DNA from: Elephas maximus indicus
Lineage: Eukaryota; Chordata; Mammalia; Proboscidea; Elephantidae
DNA: 64,000 bases
Reading direction: 5' to 3'
Assembly: GCF_024166365.1 (NCBI RefSeq)
Contig: NC_064822.1
Location: forward strand, 149,302,823 to 149,366,822
The notes below the pieces were generated by a model. That model was not told where the DNA came from. It saw nothing but the letters and a program-made list of their open reading frames with translations, and did not search any database. Both the position numbers and the translations under genes were made by a program. This document shows positions 12,696 to 23,959 of the stretch, piece after piece; the stretch's first letter is position 1, and each line of letters starts with the position of its first letter.

Positions 12696-13035
12696 CAAAG
12701 TGAGCAAAACTAAAGATAATGTTTAGCAGTACATCCGTATGTGGTAAAACACATGCATAAAAGTTTAGAAATAATAAATAGATAATTTAGAAGGGTGATC
12801 CATCTCTGCTATGTGAGTGCGAATGAACTCATATTTCAGTAAGTTTGATAGTGTTCCAGTTTTTAAGTAGTGAGAGGAGATTTTTATCTTTGTTTTATTC
12901 CAATGTATCAAAAGAGCCTACATACTTAAATTAGAAAATATTACTTATAATAATACACAAAGTTTAATGCAGATGCAAAAATATACCTACTGACAAAAAT
13001 TCTTCACAGTTTCAAATAAAGTAGGTTATGAATCA

Positions 13036-13362
13036 GTACATTGTTGTTGTTGTTAGTTGCTGTCAAATTGACTATGACTCATGGTGACCTCATGTGCTAC
13101 AGAGCAGGACGGCTCCATAGGGTTTTCTTGGCTGTAATCTTAATTTTAAGCCTGGCAATCTACTTGTGAAAGATCACAGTCTTGAAAATCCTATGGAGCA
13201 CAGTTCTACTCTGACACACATGAGCCGATAGCAACTAACAACAATCTTAACCAAAATACATCACCAGGTCTTTTCTTCTGTGATACCTCTGGGTGGGTTC
13301 AAACTGCAAACTTTTAGGTTAGCAGTCAAGTGAAAACGATTTGTGCCACCTAGGGATCTTAT
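13036..13362 (-). mobile_element. AfroSINE, long form, split by a nested SINE
   Basis: Antisense copy in two pieces, 13036-13142 (tail and body) and about 13250-13362 (body and tRNA-like head ending 'gccacctaggga'). The sense SINE at 13143-13242 interrupts it. The direct repeat aatctta (13136-13142 and 13243-13249) flanks the insert and restores the host element when one copy is removed. Confidence 0.85.
13143..13242 (+). mobile_element. AfroSINE, 5'-truncated, nested in an antisense SINE
   Basis: Sense 3' half only, starting at 'aagcctggcaatctact' and running through 'ctatggagcacagttctact' to 'gcaactaacaac'. It lacks the tRNA-like head. It is flanked by the 7-base direct repeat aatctta and lies opposite in orientation to its host. 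Confidence 0.85.
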
Positions 13363-13437
13363 GAGTTGGGATACATAATATAATTATTTTGGGAGGAAAT
13401 ATATAAATATTTGTACATACATATTTTGGAGAGTATA

Positions 13438-13756
13438 CCCATTGGTATTGATTCTGACTCAAAGCAACCCTACAGGACAGAGTAGAACTGCTCCATGATG
13501 TTTCCAAGGCTGTAATCTTTATGGAAGGGGCCCTGATGGTGCAATTGTTAAAGTGATGGCTGCTAACTGAAATATTATAGCCTTGGAAACCCTGTGGAGC
13601 AGTTCTACTTTGTTCTATAGGGTTGCTATGAGTCAGGATTAAATCAATGGCAGAAGCAGACTGCCACGTCTTTCTCCCCTGGAGCAACTGGTAGGTTCAA
13701 ACTGTTGACTCTTTGGTTAGCAACCAAGTGCTTAACCACTGCATCACCAGAGCTCC
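13438..13756 (-). mobile_element. AfroSINE, long form, with target-site duplication, split by a nested SINE
   Basis: Antisense copy flanked by a perfect 13-base direct repeat, tttggagagtata (13425-13437 and 13757-13769). It is interrupted at 13528-13652 by a sense SINE. The head has a recognisable reversed B box (gttcaaactgttga) and ends 'ccagagctcc'. The two AGC-rich ends and the repeat fix its limits exactly. Confidence 0.92.
13528..13652 (+). mobile_element. AfroSINE, short form, nested in an antisense SINE
   Basis: Begins 'gggccctgatggtgcaattg' and ends at 'aatcaatggca'. The short direct repeat gaag lies on each side (13524-13527, 13653-13656). The part between the head and 'ccttggaaaccctgtgg' is shortened, so most of the B-box region is missing. 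Confidence 0.85.
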
Positions 13757-13769
13757 TTTGGAGAGTATA

Positions 13770-15010
13770 TATGTAGGCAACACATTATGGGCATTTTGTG
13801 TTGTTTTGGGAAAAAAAAAAATCTTTACTGCTTTCTTTTATTTTATTATTTCTGTAATGATAATTGACCATTTTGTTATTTAAAAGGATGTACACAAAAC
13901 TAACGTTGAATTTTAAAAAAAGTAATTGGGGTCTCGATCTAGCATCAACTATTCTAGTGTTCACAGTCGATAGGATCTAGGAAAATATCTATAAACATCA
14001 CAGTAGTCACCATAGTGAATTCACTTTACCATTCTGTAATGTTACATTTTAAAGGAAGTGCAGAATAGTGAAAATCTCTTTAAGAATTTTAAGAATTCTA
14101 TAATGAACATGAAAAAATAAGACCTCTTCTGTGTTAAGATGGAGTACATTGATCCTGATTGAAGGACATAAGAGAACATAAAATAAAGTAGAACATATAT
14201 GAAAGCACTTTATTAAATTCTGAAGAACAAGCGTCTTTACAGTTTTTGGCATAAATAAATAATGCAACTTTCACCCGAGTCAGCCTTGCTGGCTGCTTTC
14301 CGGAGGCATCTACCTGAACAGTCAGGCTGTCCCTGGATACCTTCTTTTTGTAGCTACTACGCTGTAGTGTATTTCTCAGTAATAAGACAAAGCTTTATGA
14401 CAATCATTTTCTGGATGGGAATGCAATTCAATGGACTAGCTACAGACTAAATATATACCCTAGTGACTACTTTGAAGATGCTCACAGCCGAGAGGCTAAG
14501 TTGATTGGGCATGCAGCGTCTCTTCTACTTAGTTTGTCTTGTAATGGTATTTTCTCTTACACTAAGCTTGGCTTCCATTCTCACTGAAAGGCAGATATGT
14601 CTCTAATACATAAGCAAATATACGAAGCCTGTTAAAATGCCCAGGATTTCAGGCCACAAATGGATTTCGTGGCAAAGAGAACAGAATTGAAGGTGCTAAA
14701 GTAACTCCCGAGGTCTTGTTGCTCCTAACTCTTCATCTGATTTCTCTGAATTATATGATTTCACTGGGAAATAAGTGAGGTGGAAAAAAAAAAAAAAAGA
14801 CCTACTAATGTCTATGCTTATGCTTAGAAAACTGCATGTAATGTGACATTCTGGAAGTAAGAAGGAAAATCTCGTCAGATAAATTTATGAAAACTAAAAT
14901 AAACAAGAGAGAAGTGTTCAAAAAAACTGCATTATATATCAGTGGGGGAACAGTTTTCCACGAATTCTATCCAATTTTAAAAAAAGTTTTAGTGGAATTA
15001 AATAATTATG
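13770..15010. other. Intron, no feature recognised
   Basis: AT-rich intron of MGAT4C. The 60-70 codon frames at 14049-14450 have no recognisable family. Confidence 0.5.
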
Positions 15011-15217
15011 TTGTATTTGTTGTTGTTTGCTGTCAAGTCAATTCCGACTCATCACAGCCCTGTATGACAGAGTAGGATGCCCCATAGGGCTTTCTAGGCT
15101 CTAATCTTTAGGGGAACAGATTGCCACATCTTTTCTCCCATGCAGTGACTGGTGGGTTTGAACTGCCAACGTTTCAATTAGTAAACAATTTAACCATTGT
15201 GCCTCCAGAGTTCCTTC
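15011..15217 (-). mobile_element. AfroSINE, long form, with target-site duplication
   Basis: Antisense copy beginning 'ttgttgttgtttgctgtcaa' after the left repeat. Flanked by aaataattatg (left) and aaataatcgtg (right), two mismatches in 11 bases. The frames at 14887-15075 and 15121-15306 are partly read-through of this element. Confidence 0.88.
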
Positions 15218-15677
15218 AAATAATCGTGAGTAATAGAATCTTTCAAACCTTCGCATATATTAAGCCTTGGATAAAATTCAGCTCGAAGCACAATTTAGGT
15301 ACTTAGAAAACATCATCTAGTAAGTAGTGAAAATTTGAAATAATGAATTATACCTTTTCCATTAGGCCGTAAGGACCGATGTTTAGACAGGACTATGTAA
15401 AAATTCATAAATCAGGGCATATGATATTTGATTTTCTTATGAATACATGCTCTACTACATTTTACACATTTCATAGTGAATTTGAAGGGGTTCTATTCCA
15501 GAAAGATATATGAATGTTTGTTTCATATAATGATCTTTCGTCTGTTGAAACTTAAAGGTTGAAATTGCACTTGATATTGTCTCACAAATGCAGCAACTCA
15601 CTGAACACAAGGAGCAACCTACATATACCATGTGTTTGATTTAAAAGATGCAATTTAATGTCTATCAGTAGACAGAG

Positions 15678-15838
15678 GGAAACTCTGGTGGTGTGGTGGT
15701 TAAGTGCTACGGCTGCTAAGCAAGAGGTCAGCAGTTCAAATCCACCAGGCATTCCTTGGAAACTCTATGGGGCAGTTCTACTTTGTCATATAGGGTCACT
15801 ATGAGTCAAAATCAACTCAACAGCGATTTTTTTTTTTG
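15678..15838 (+). mobile_element. AfroSINE, short form, with target-site duplication
   Basis: Sense copy with clear A box (tggtggttaagtgc) and B box (cagttcaaatccacc), ending in a T run. Flanked by gtagacagag (15668-15677) and gtagacggag (15839-15848), one mismatch. Confidence 0.93.
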
Positions 15839-16533
15839 GTAGACGGAGCACCAAGAGATATATTTTTATTACAAAACTGAATCACTAAACAAGGGCTCCT
15901 CTATTTAGTTTATAAACTTTAATTCTGTCAAAAAAAAATAGCTGGATCATATGAGCCTTGCTCTCTTGTCCTTGAGTTTCATATATCTAATAATTGGACT
16001 AAAAAATACAAAATGCATATCTTTAGTCAATTGCTTCAGTTTACTACAGTTCCTAAATCATGCCTAGTCAAGTTATGCCTATCTATGGTGATTTCAGCCA
16101 TTGTGAATTGACTGTGGAAGGTAGCATGAAAAGTTCCCAGAATCTGGACCTACAACTGAAGAAACAAGGCCTAGGCAGAGCAAAGTCTAGAAATCTGGAA
16201 GAATTACACCATCAAAGAACAAAACTGAAGGAAGTAAGATGATTTACAGAAGATTCCTAGGAAAATCTGTACCTGCTAACATTATATTATATGGTGGGCC
16301 AATAGGATATAGAATAGTATCTGGCAAATAGTAGATAATCTATAAATCATGTTCAATTAATAAAATAAAAAATGTTCTTTGTGTTTACTGTCAGATTGTT
16401 TATTGCTATTTTGTTAAAACTAAACACTGATTGAAATTTACAGCATGTTTGAATGATAAGAAGTACATTAAAGTTCCCTATAATCTAAAAGTTTTGATTT
16501 ACTGAAATATGGGACTACAAATAATAGCATAAA

Positions 16534-16692
16534 ACCAAACCAAAAAAGCCTATTGCTGTTGAGTAGATTCTGACTCATAGTGACCCTATAGGACACAGTA
16601 GAAATGCGCCATAGAATTTCCAAGGAGCACCTGGTGGATTCGAATTGCCGACCTTTGGGTTAGCAGCCATAGCACTTAACCACTACGCCACC
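16534..16692 (-). mobile_element. AfroSINE, short form, with target-site duplication
   Basis: Antisense copy between perfect direct repeats agcataaa (16526-16533 and 16693-16700). Tail (gagtagattctgactcatag) and head (gattcgaattgccgac) are both well preserved. Confidence 0.93.
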
Positions 16693-16959
16693 AGCATAAA
16701 GATTAAGATTTTTTAAAGATTTCTTGGGGTGAATGCTGATAGAAAACCATGAATAAACATTAACATCCATATTATTCTCATCAAGCATGAGTAATGCCAT
16801 AATTACAAAAAAATATTAGAAATTAATGAAGTTCTCACAATCAGGCAGACAAAATTCTTCTATATTTCTATATTTCACTTAAAATTGATCCATATATTAG
16901 GATCTACTCATTTTTATGACTTCTTTTAAGTACTGAGTAGTCTACATGTAAATATTTTA

Positions 16960-18858
16960 CATTTGATACATTGAACACTAATGATCAAAGACCAGATGAG
17001 TTGTGGGATAATATCAAGGACATCATACATGAAAAAAGCAAAAGGTCATTGAAAAGTCAGGAAAGAAAAGACCAAAATGGATGTCAGAAAAGACTCAGAA
17101 ACTTGCTCTTGAACATGAGTAGCTAAAGCAAATGAAATAAATGACTACAGGGTCCCTACGAGTCAGAATTGACTTGATTGCAATGGGTTTTTTTTTGTTT
17201 GTTTTGTTTATGGGCAAAATATTGAATGACACAGGAAGCATCAAAAGAAGAGGAAATAATATGCAGAGGCAATGTTCCAAAAAGAAATGGTTGACATTCA
17301 ACCATTTTAGAAGGTAGCATATGCATGAACCTATGATATTGAAGGAAGAAGTTCAAGCTGCACTGAAGTCACTGGTGAAAAACAAGGCTCCAGGAATTGA
17401 TGGAGTATCAACTGAGATGTATCAACAAATGGATGCAGTGCTGAAGGTGCTCACTGGTCTATGCCAAGAAATTTGGAAGATAGCTACCTGGCTAATCGAC
17501 TGGAAAAGATGCACATTTGTGCCCATTCCAAAGAAAGGTGATCCAACAGAATGTGGAAATTATTGAACAATATCATTAACACTACACACAAGTAAAATTT
17601 TGCTGAAGATCACTCAAAAGAAGTTGCAGCAGTACATCCACAGGGAACTGCCAGAAATTTAAGACAGATTCAGAACAGGACGTGGTATGAGGGATATTGT
17701 TGTTGATGTCAGATGGATCTTGGCTAAAAGCCGAGAAAACCAGAAGGATGTTTACCTCTCTTTTATTGACTATGCAAAGACATTGGACTGTGTAGATTAT
17801 AACAAATTATGGATAACATTGCATAAATGAGCATTCCAGAACGGTCAACTGTGCTTATGAGGAAACTGTACATAGACCAACAGGCAGTCACCAATAGAAC
17901 AAGGGGGTACTAGTTAGTTTAATATCAGGAAATGTGTGTATCAGGGTCGTATCCTTTTACCATACTTATTCAACCTGTATGAGGAGAAAATAACCCAAGA
18001 AGCTGAACTGTATGAAGAAAGAACATGTCATCAGGTCTGGAGGGAAACTAACAACCTGCAATATGCAGATGATACAACCTTATTTGTTGAAAGTGAAGAG
18101 AAATTGAAGCACTTACTGATGAAGATCAAAGACTACAGCCTTCAGTATAGATTACACATCAAGATAAAAAAAATAAAACTCCCTACAACTAGACCAATAA
18201 GCAACATCATGACAAATGGAGAGAAGATTGAAGTTGCCAAGGATTTCATTTTACTTGGATTCACAATCAATGCCCATGGATGCAGCAATCAAGAAATCAA
18301 ATGGCATATTGAATTGGGCAAATCTGTTGCAAAAGACGTCTTTAAAGTGTTGAAAAGGAAAAATGTCACTTTGAGGACTAAGGTGCACCTTGCCCAATCC
18401 ATGGCATTTTTGATCACCTCATAGACATGAGAAAGCCAGTTAATAAGGAAGATCGAAGAAGAATTGATGCATTTAAATTTTTGTGTTGGTGAAGAGTGCT
18501 GAATATACCATAGACTGCCAGAAGAACAAACAAATCAGTCTTGAAAGAAATACAGCCAGAAAGCTCCTTAGAAGGGAGGATGGCCAGACTATGTTTTATG
18601 TACTTTGGACATGTTACCAAAAGGCAGCAGTCCTTGGAGAAGGATATCACGCTTGGTAAAGCAGCAGGTCATTGAAAAAGAGGAAGACTGTCAACGAGAT
18701 GTATTGACACAGTGGCTGCAACTATGGGCTCAAACACAGCAAGAATTGGGAGGATGGCACAGGACCGGGAAGTGTTTCATTCTGTTGCACATAATGGTTG
18801 CTGTAAGTCAAAACCCATTCAAGGACATCAAACAACGGCAACAACATAACACACACTG
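16960..18858 (+). mobile_element. RTE-clade LINE copy A, decayed
   Basis: It starts in the linker between endonuclease and reverse transcriptase (DQRPDELWDNIKDIIHE-like, about 16985-17040) and runs to the LINE 3' end. Reverse transcriptase blocks are visible: EEVQAALKSLVKNKAPGIDG at about 17342-17401, CVDYNKLWIT at about 17789-17818 and the catalytic YADD at 18062-18073. It is dead: a stop at 17564-17566, further stops and frameshifts at 17660-17935, and an internal deletion filled by a SINE tail at 17149-17212. The 3' end (tcaaaacccattcaaggaca... then caacggcaacaacat) resembles the SINE tails, consistent with the SINEs using RTE machinery. The endonuclease half is absent (5' truncation). Confidence 0.88.
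17149..17212 (+). mobile_element. AfroSINE tail only, inside RTE copy A
   Basis: Only the last ~64 bases of a SINE: 'gggtccctacgagtcag', 'attgacttgattgcaatggg' and a T/G-rich tail. Just before it, several hundred bases of the RTE linker are missing. RTE sequence resumes with 'atgggcaaaatatt'. A shorter SINE tail sits at the equivalent point of RTE copy E (62900-62930). Confidence 0.8.
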
Positions 18859-19004
18859 AAAGAAAAAAAAAAAAGATAAAAGAATACATGTTATAATTTT
18901 GCCCACACTAAGGCTACATCTACAGCCTGGGATCAAAGTGAGGCTATGTTTGGACTAAGTCTTAGCTTTATTTCAAACAAAATAAATCAGTTTCTAAAAC
19001 TTAC

Positions 19005-19151
19005 CAGAACATAACTATCTTCGATGTACAAATTCATAAATAGAAGAAAAATGACAAGAACTCCCAGAAATGACACTGCAGAACGTTTTCGCAAGCATCT
19101 CATTTTATCCAATAATTCAAAGGTATGTTTCATTTGATGAAATTTAAACAT
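19005..19151 (-). CDS. MGAT4C: MGAT4C coding exon 1: start codon and membrane anchor
   Basis: This exon encodes residues 1-49. The start ATG is at 19149-19151, and MFKFHQMKH is the known N-terminus of the mammalian protein. Residues ~27-43 (around [14 protein letters not shown]) form one hydrophobic segment preceded by basic residues (MRCLRKR), as in a Golgi type II signal anchor with a short cytosolic tail. The donor is GTTCTG|GTAAGT (phase 0). The exon begins at 19157 after the acceptor 'ctctattccacag', so only six untranslated bases (AAGAGA) precede the ATG. The rest of the 5' untranslated region, and the promoter, must lie in exons at higher coordinates. Confidence 0.95.
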
Positions 19152-19157
19152 TCTCTT

Positions 19158-21955
19158 CTGTGGAATAGAGGGACAAAATCACGGTTAATTTTAGACACAG
19201 ATTTTTTAATCATATATATTAAAATCTGTTCCTTCATAAAAAATCACCCTTTAAATGTTTAAACTAAAATTCTGTTTCTAATTTCACACATAAAGGACAG
19301 ATTATAAATACATAGGCATGTAGTCTGTACAGCGTTTTATATGGCTGTAGAGTAAAACAAAATGAAAAGCAGTTCTCCATTCTTTCTGAACAAGTTAATA
19401 CTGGGAAACAATAACCTGAGAAAAACAGGCCTTTTATTAGAAACAGAATGAAAATTAGAGAGAAAAACAGAAAAGTCAACTGTCAGTTGGAGATATGACA
19501 TTAAGGGACTCTTGCATATAATAAATAGTTCACAAGTACTGTCTTGACCCAGTTTTGAGATCATGATCATAAAAACTCTATTAATTCTCCTTTCCAAGCA
19601 GTTTGCTAAACCTACACCCCAAATACTTCCCTTATCAGGATCCAACACTCCTGGGTTACAGTACAGACATACTCACCTGCCAGATGCCCACAGATAGTTT
19701 ACACTAGAGTTCCTTGTTCCTTAGACCTGAGGAAATTTTCTAAATTCCAAGTTGCCAAGAATTCCATGAAACCTAGCTAGCCCCATACTCTTGACATACA
19801 CAAGACACCTCCTACAGTTTCAGCTTGCTATAACCCTGTCCCCATGTACAGGGCATTGTGTGGCCACACTTGGCAACCTTTTCTAGTCTGGAGCTGTAAG
19901 CAACAAACAGAGGGTTTTTATGTTGTGTCCTGCCATCCAAAGAATCTATACCACCGAGTGTCTGGTAGATGATTGCAAAATAGTCATCTATTCCCCCGTA
20001 TTAAAATATAGTGAAAATGGAAGAAACCAGAAGTGTGGGCCTACATTGGCACTACAAAGAGTTCCTGGGAGGGAATCTGAGATGATCGAGACTTGCAATG
20101 TAATCTCTGGGCTGTTGGGTTGCAAAAATGCAAACCAGCGTGTCAAACCTATCTTTGTCTATCATCAGAGTGCCTTAGACTTCGAGAAGCAAGGTCAATG
20201 TCATTTGTTAATCTTACTCTTTAATAGGTTGAAATATTTCATAACAGATAAATCAAAATCTTTATCATATTTAAGAACCACATCAGAAAAATTATGTTGA
20301 CACTGGCAATACTTAGAAGACCAGCGACAAAATAGGATAACTAGTTTGTGCCAAGGGAGCTTCAGACAGACAGAATCTGATCTGTCTAGAATCAGAACAC
20401 AGATATGCTGCAAAGTGTTAGAAACCACACAATTTGGGAACAGATATTCTTTGACCTATTTGGCCATCTGCTCATCTTCACCACCTCACACTATGCCTAT
20501 ATTTGTATAGAAATAAAAGTTCTTTCTGTCATCAGAACATTATGAATCATCTATTATTTATGTCAAACAATTGCTCATAGAGGCAAAATATACTTGTATA
20601 AATTCTTCATTCTATTTCTTCTTGGGAAGACACTGCGGGAATCTGTGTGCTAGTTTTCACCAACTCAAGAAAAATGCTCGTTTATTAAAGATTTGATGCT
20701 GATATGAAGTGACTAGTGAATTATTACACCATAGAACTGTTTACTTAGAGTGCATATGCTTGTACATGTTATCACATATTGTTCCTATTTCTGAAATGTT
20801 ACTTGGAGTGTAGGTGACAAACCATCAAATGTTAATGAGCTCAGTTCTCCCTCAGGGTAAAATCACACTGCCCCAATGCAAACCAGTCTATGGCTCTACA
20901 AGGGGGCAGAAACAAAGAAAACCAAGTTCCTACACATCTGAATGAATGTGGCTATAATAATCTCCCCCAAGGCACTAACCTGTAACTTATATTTTATTTA
21001 TTAGTCTATTTTAAAATCAACGCTTAGAATGCAGGAGTAAATTACCTCCCCACGTGGGCTTGTATTCAACACTTAACCTCACATCAGGAACACATAAAAG
21101 AACTCTTGCAGTCAACTGTTCATCTCTCTGACATGTGCCCACTGTGTGTATCTGCCTTGCTTGGCTTGCCTTTTTTAATGCTTGCCTGATTTGTTCTCCT
21201 ACTCTGCTTTGTGGAAGGCTGCACATGCCCTCAGGGCAGTATCCAATACTTTCTGATGAATAGAAAGAAAGATGCTGACTTAACAAAGCCTCAGAAAGTC
21301 ACAAAAATGAAAAGGGTTTTATGAAATATGATTATCATCACATTTTGCACAAAATATGCAGCTATTGATAGGAACAAGTGTAATTGTTTTTTTCATTTAA
21401 GATTTCTTTTGCAGTCCCAAGTTGCACTGTCCATTTGTAGCTGTATGTGGTAGCAAACTGGAAAATTATAGCAGTTGAACTATTCCATAGGGCTGACAGT
21501 GATGCCCAGCAAGATTTATTTTCTGGTTCACTTTAAGCCTTCATGTAAATAGAGAACGTATAGCATTGACAGGCTGGAGGTTTCCTGTCACTGACTTTAA
21601 AAATTGTAAAACTTGAGGTGAGGGTTGGGAAGAAGGAACAAGCTTTTTTAACATTGAAGCTTAGATAAGAATTGTACTTTATTTATCAACTTCCCTTTTA
21701 GAATATCAGTCTCTTATTGATTTCTAGGTTCTTTCCAGTGAGCTGAAAAAGGTCCTAGCTAGAGTGGAATCAATAGTAACAAACATTGAACTAACTACCT
21801 TAGCAAGAGTACAGGACTCAGTGCTAAGAAAAGTTATAGCCATTAGGCCTGTTTTGAGTTGTGATGAGGAAGAAAAGACTAGTAATGATAATGATAACAA
21901 ACTTCCTCAAAGGACGGTCAAATATAGTTTTTTGTTAAGTCCTCCAATAAACTCA
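19158..21955. other. MGAT4C 5' intron, no gene recognised
   Basis: About 2.8 kb of intron with no named repeat. Frames of up to 126 codons (19920-20300 plus, 19337-19648 minus) show no family resemblance, codon bias or splice context that I can defend. Confidence 0.5.
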
Positions 21956-22130
21956 TGCGGTAGGTAAGAATGCTTTGTGATTATTCTTACATTGCAAATA
22001 AGGAAGCTAAAGCTCAGACAGGTTTAGTGATGTGCCCAGCTATGGTACAAAGCAAGCATGCTTTATAGGTAAGATATATAGCAGTTACGATTTAAACACA
22101 GGTGCTCTTTCTAAATCTCTGACTTTTTGA
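21956..22130 (-). mobile_element. MIR-like fragment, antisense
   Basis: Weak match to MIR in reverse: 'gaagctaaagctcagacagg', 'tgatgtgcccagctatgg' and 'gatttaaacacaggtgctc'. Old and diverged. Confidence 0.5.
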
Positions 22131-22317
22131 GGTAGAAACCTTCTTACCCATTCTAGTCTACTCAAAGAGTTTTATCAGAAGAATATAAAAATTAGGTGCT
22201 TTCAAGTCAAGTTAAAGTTTGGTAAAATCAGCAATATTGAAGCACATCAATAATCATGTATCTACCATTAATATGAATAAAAAATGCCCAGATGATTACT
22301 TTTCCCAAAAAGAATGG

Positions 22318-22934
22318 TGTTATGGATTGAATTGTGTCCCCAAAAAAGATGTGTTGAAGTTCTACACCTTTGAACATGACCTTATTTGGAAATAGAGTCT
22401 AAAGATGTTGTCAGTTAACATGAGGTCTTACTGTAGTAAAACCAAGCCAAACCAAACCTGTTGCTGTCAAGCCAATTCTGACTCATAGCAAACTTGTAGG
22501 ACAGAGTAGAACTGCCACATAGGGTTTCCAAGGAGTGGCTGGTGGATTTGAACTGCTGATCTTTTGGTTAGTAGCCGAGCTCTTAGCTACTGTGCCACCA
22601 GGGCTCCCATACTAGAGTAGGATGAGCTCTAATCTTACATGACTGGTGTCCTTATAAAAAAAGAGAATATACAGAGACATAGAAAAAGATGAAGTACTCC
22701 ATGCCACACTGCAGCTGCAAGCCAAGGAATACCTGGAGCTACCAGAAGCTAGGAGGGAGGCATGAAACAGATTCTCCCTCAAATCCTCAGAAGGAATCAA
22801 CATGGCCGACACCCTGATCTCGGACTCTCAGCCTCTAGAAATATGAGGCAATATACCTCTGTTGTTTAAAGTCGCTCACCTTAAGTTTTTGTTGTTGTTC
22901 TTTCTAGCAGCCCTTGAAAAACAAGTGGTGCCAA
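22318..22934 (+). mobile_element. MaLR/MLT-like LTR, interrupted by a SINE
   Basis: Opens 'ttatggattgaattgtgtcc' and continues with 'ttatttggaaatagagtc', 'gactggtgtccttataa', 'gcagctgcaagccaagga', 'ctcagcctctagaaatatga' and 'ctgttgtttaaag', closing near 'agcagcccttgaaaaac'. This order is typical of a common ancient mammalian LTR repeat. I place it in the MaLR group from memory of the consensus, so the subfamily is unsure. The SINE at 22438-22607 splits it. Confidence 0.55.
22438..22607 (-). mobile_element. AfroSINE, short form, nested in the LTR-like repeat
   Basis: Antisense copy from 'aaaaccaagccaaacc' to 'ccaccagggctcc'. The host repeat resumes on the other side, so the SINE is the younger element. 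Confidence 0.93.
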
Positions 22935-22943
22935 CATTTATGC

Positions 22944-23155
22944 ACCAAAAAAAACCTCTAAATGCCATTGAGTTGATTCTGACTCACAGTGACCACATAG
23001 GACAGAGTAGAACTGCCCCACAGGGTTTACAAGGCTGTAAATCTTTACAAAAGTAGATTGCCAGATCTTTCTCCTGAACAGAGGGTGGTAGGTTCGAACT
23101 GCTAACCTATTGGTTAGCAGTTGAGTGCTTTAAACCCTGCACCAGCAGGGCACTT
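22944..23155 (-). mobile_element. AfroSINE, long form, with target-site duplication
   Basis: Antisense copy between perfect 9-base repeats catttatgc (22935-22943 and 23156-23164). It contains the long-form body block 'agattgccagatctttctcc'. The plus frame at 22862-23056 runs into it and is not a gene. Confidence 0.92.
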
Positions 23156-23164
23156 CATTTATGC

Positions 23165-23798
23165 TCACTCGTATAGTATAAAAGACAATCATACATTGTC
23201 TCAATAATATTGCCACCATTTCTTGGACAGTAATAGCACAGATAAACTTCAATTCAAATTCAGTAGTACCAAATAGCTGATTTGAGTAGATAAATACAGA
23301 ATACGTGAATAAATATATTTCTATATTTAAAGAATATGTGCAGTGAGGATACGGACTTTCTTTTAAAGTAAACATTGGTTTTTCTTAAGCTCGATACTAA
23401 ATTCTGAAAACAAAAAAGAATAAGTCTGTTACAAATAATCTATTACCATTTATTTATCATTTTGTTCAAACATGTATTGAGATCATGCTAGGTATCATGT
23501 ATCTATGCCAGATGCCATGACTACAATTTCACATCCAGCCTAAGTGAACAAGAAAAAAACAAAATATAGATGAAGTAAAATAAAACCACTGTGATTAGAA
23601 ATATTTTCCTGGAAGCTATTGTCGAGAATTTTTAGAAACATGATTAAGGAGTTGTTTAAGTGATTTGCTCTAGATATTTAAACATTGTTTTCATTCTTGC
23701 AGCATGTACTGAACCCTCACTATGCACATGACATTGTTTTAGAAAGAAAAGCAGGATGAACAAGTCCATGTCCATGCTCTAATGTCTAGCATAAGATA
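23165..23798. other. Intron with faint old repeat traces
   Basis: Short phrases such as 'tgagatcatgctaggtatca' (about 23478) and 'gaaccctcactatgcacatg' (about 23711) look like degraded MIR or L2 ends in reverse. Too short to call as elements. Confidence 0.3.
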
Positions 23799-23959
23799 AA
23801 ACCCAAACTGGTTGCTGTCGAGTCAATTCTGACTCATAGCAACCCTATAGGAGAGAGTAGAACTGTCCCATAGGGTTTCCAAGGAGTCACTGGTGGATTT
23901 GAACTACCAACCTTTTGGTCAGCAGCCATAGCTCTTAACCACTGCAGCACCAGGGCTCC
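23799..23959 (-). mobile_element. AfroSINE, short form
   Basis: Well-preserved antisense copy from 'aaacccaaactggttgctg' to 'cagcaccagggctcc'. The minus frame 23919-24329 starts in its head and has no coding support. Confidence 0.95.

Noticed and set aside
13036-13769. CRISPR-like or regularly spaced repeat array
   Set aside because: The repeats are nested and inverted SINEs with target-site duplications in mammalian DNA. There is no regular spacer structure.
17321-18424. Reverse-transcriptase-like frames that might be taken for a gene
   Set aside because: They belong to decayed RTE copy A, with stops and frameshifts between blocks. The same applies to the frames at 26885-29175, 34076-35290, 39939-41291 and 62542-63970.
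19920-20300. 126-codon plus frame in the 5' intron of MGAT4C
   Set aside because: No recognisable domain, and no promoter or splice context. A frame of this length is expected by chance in 64 kb.
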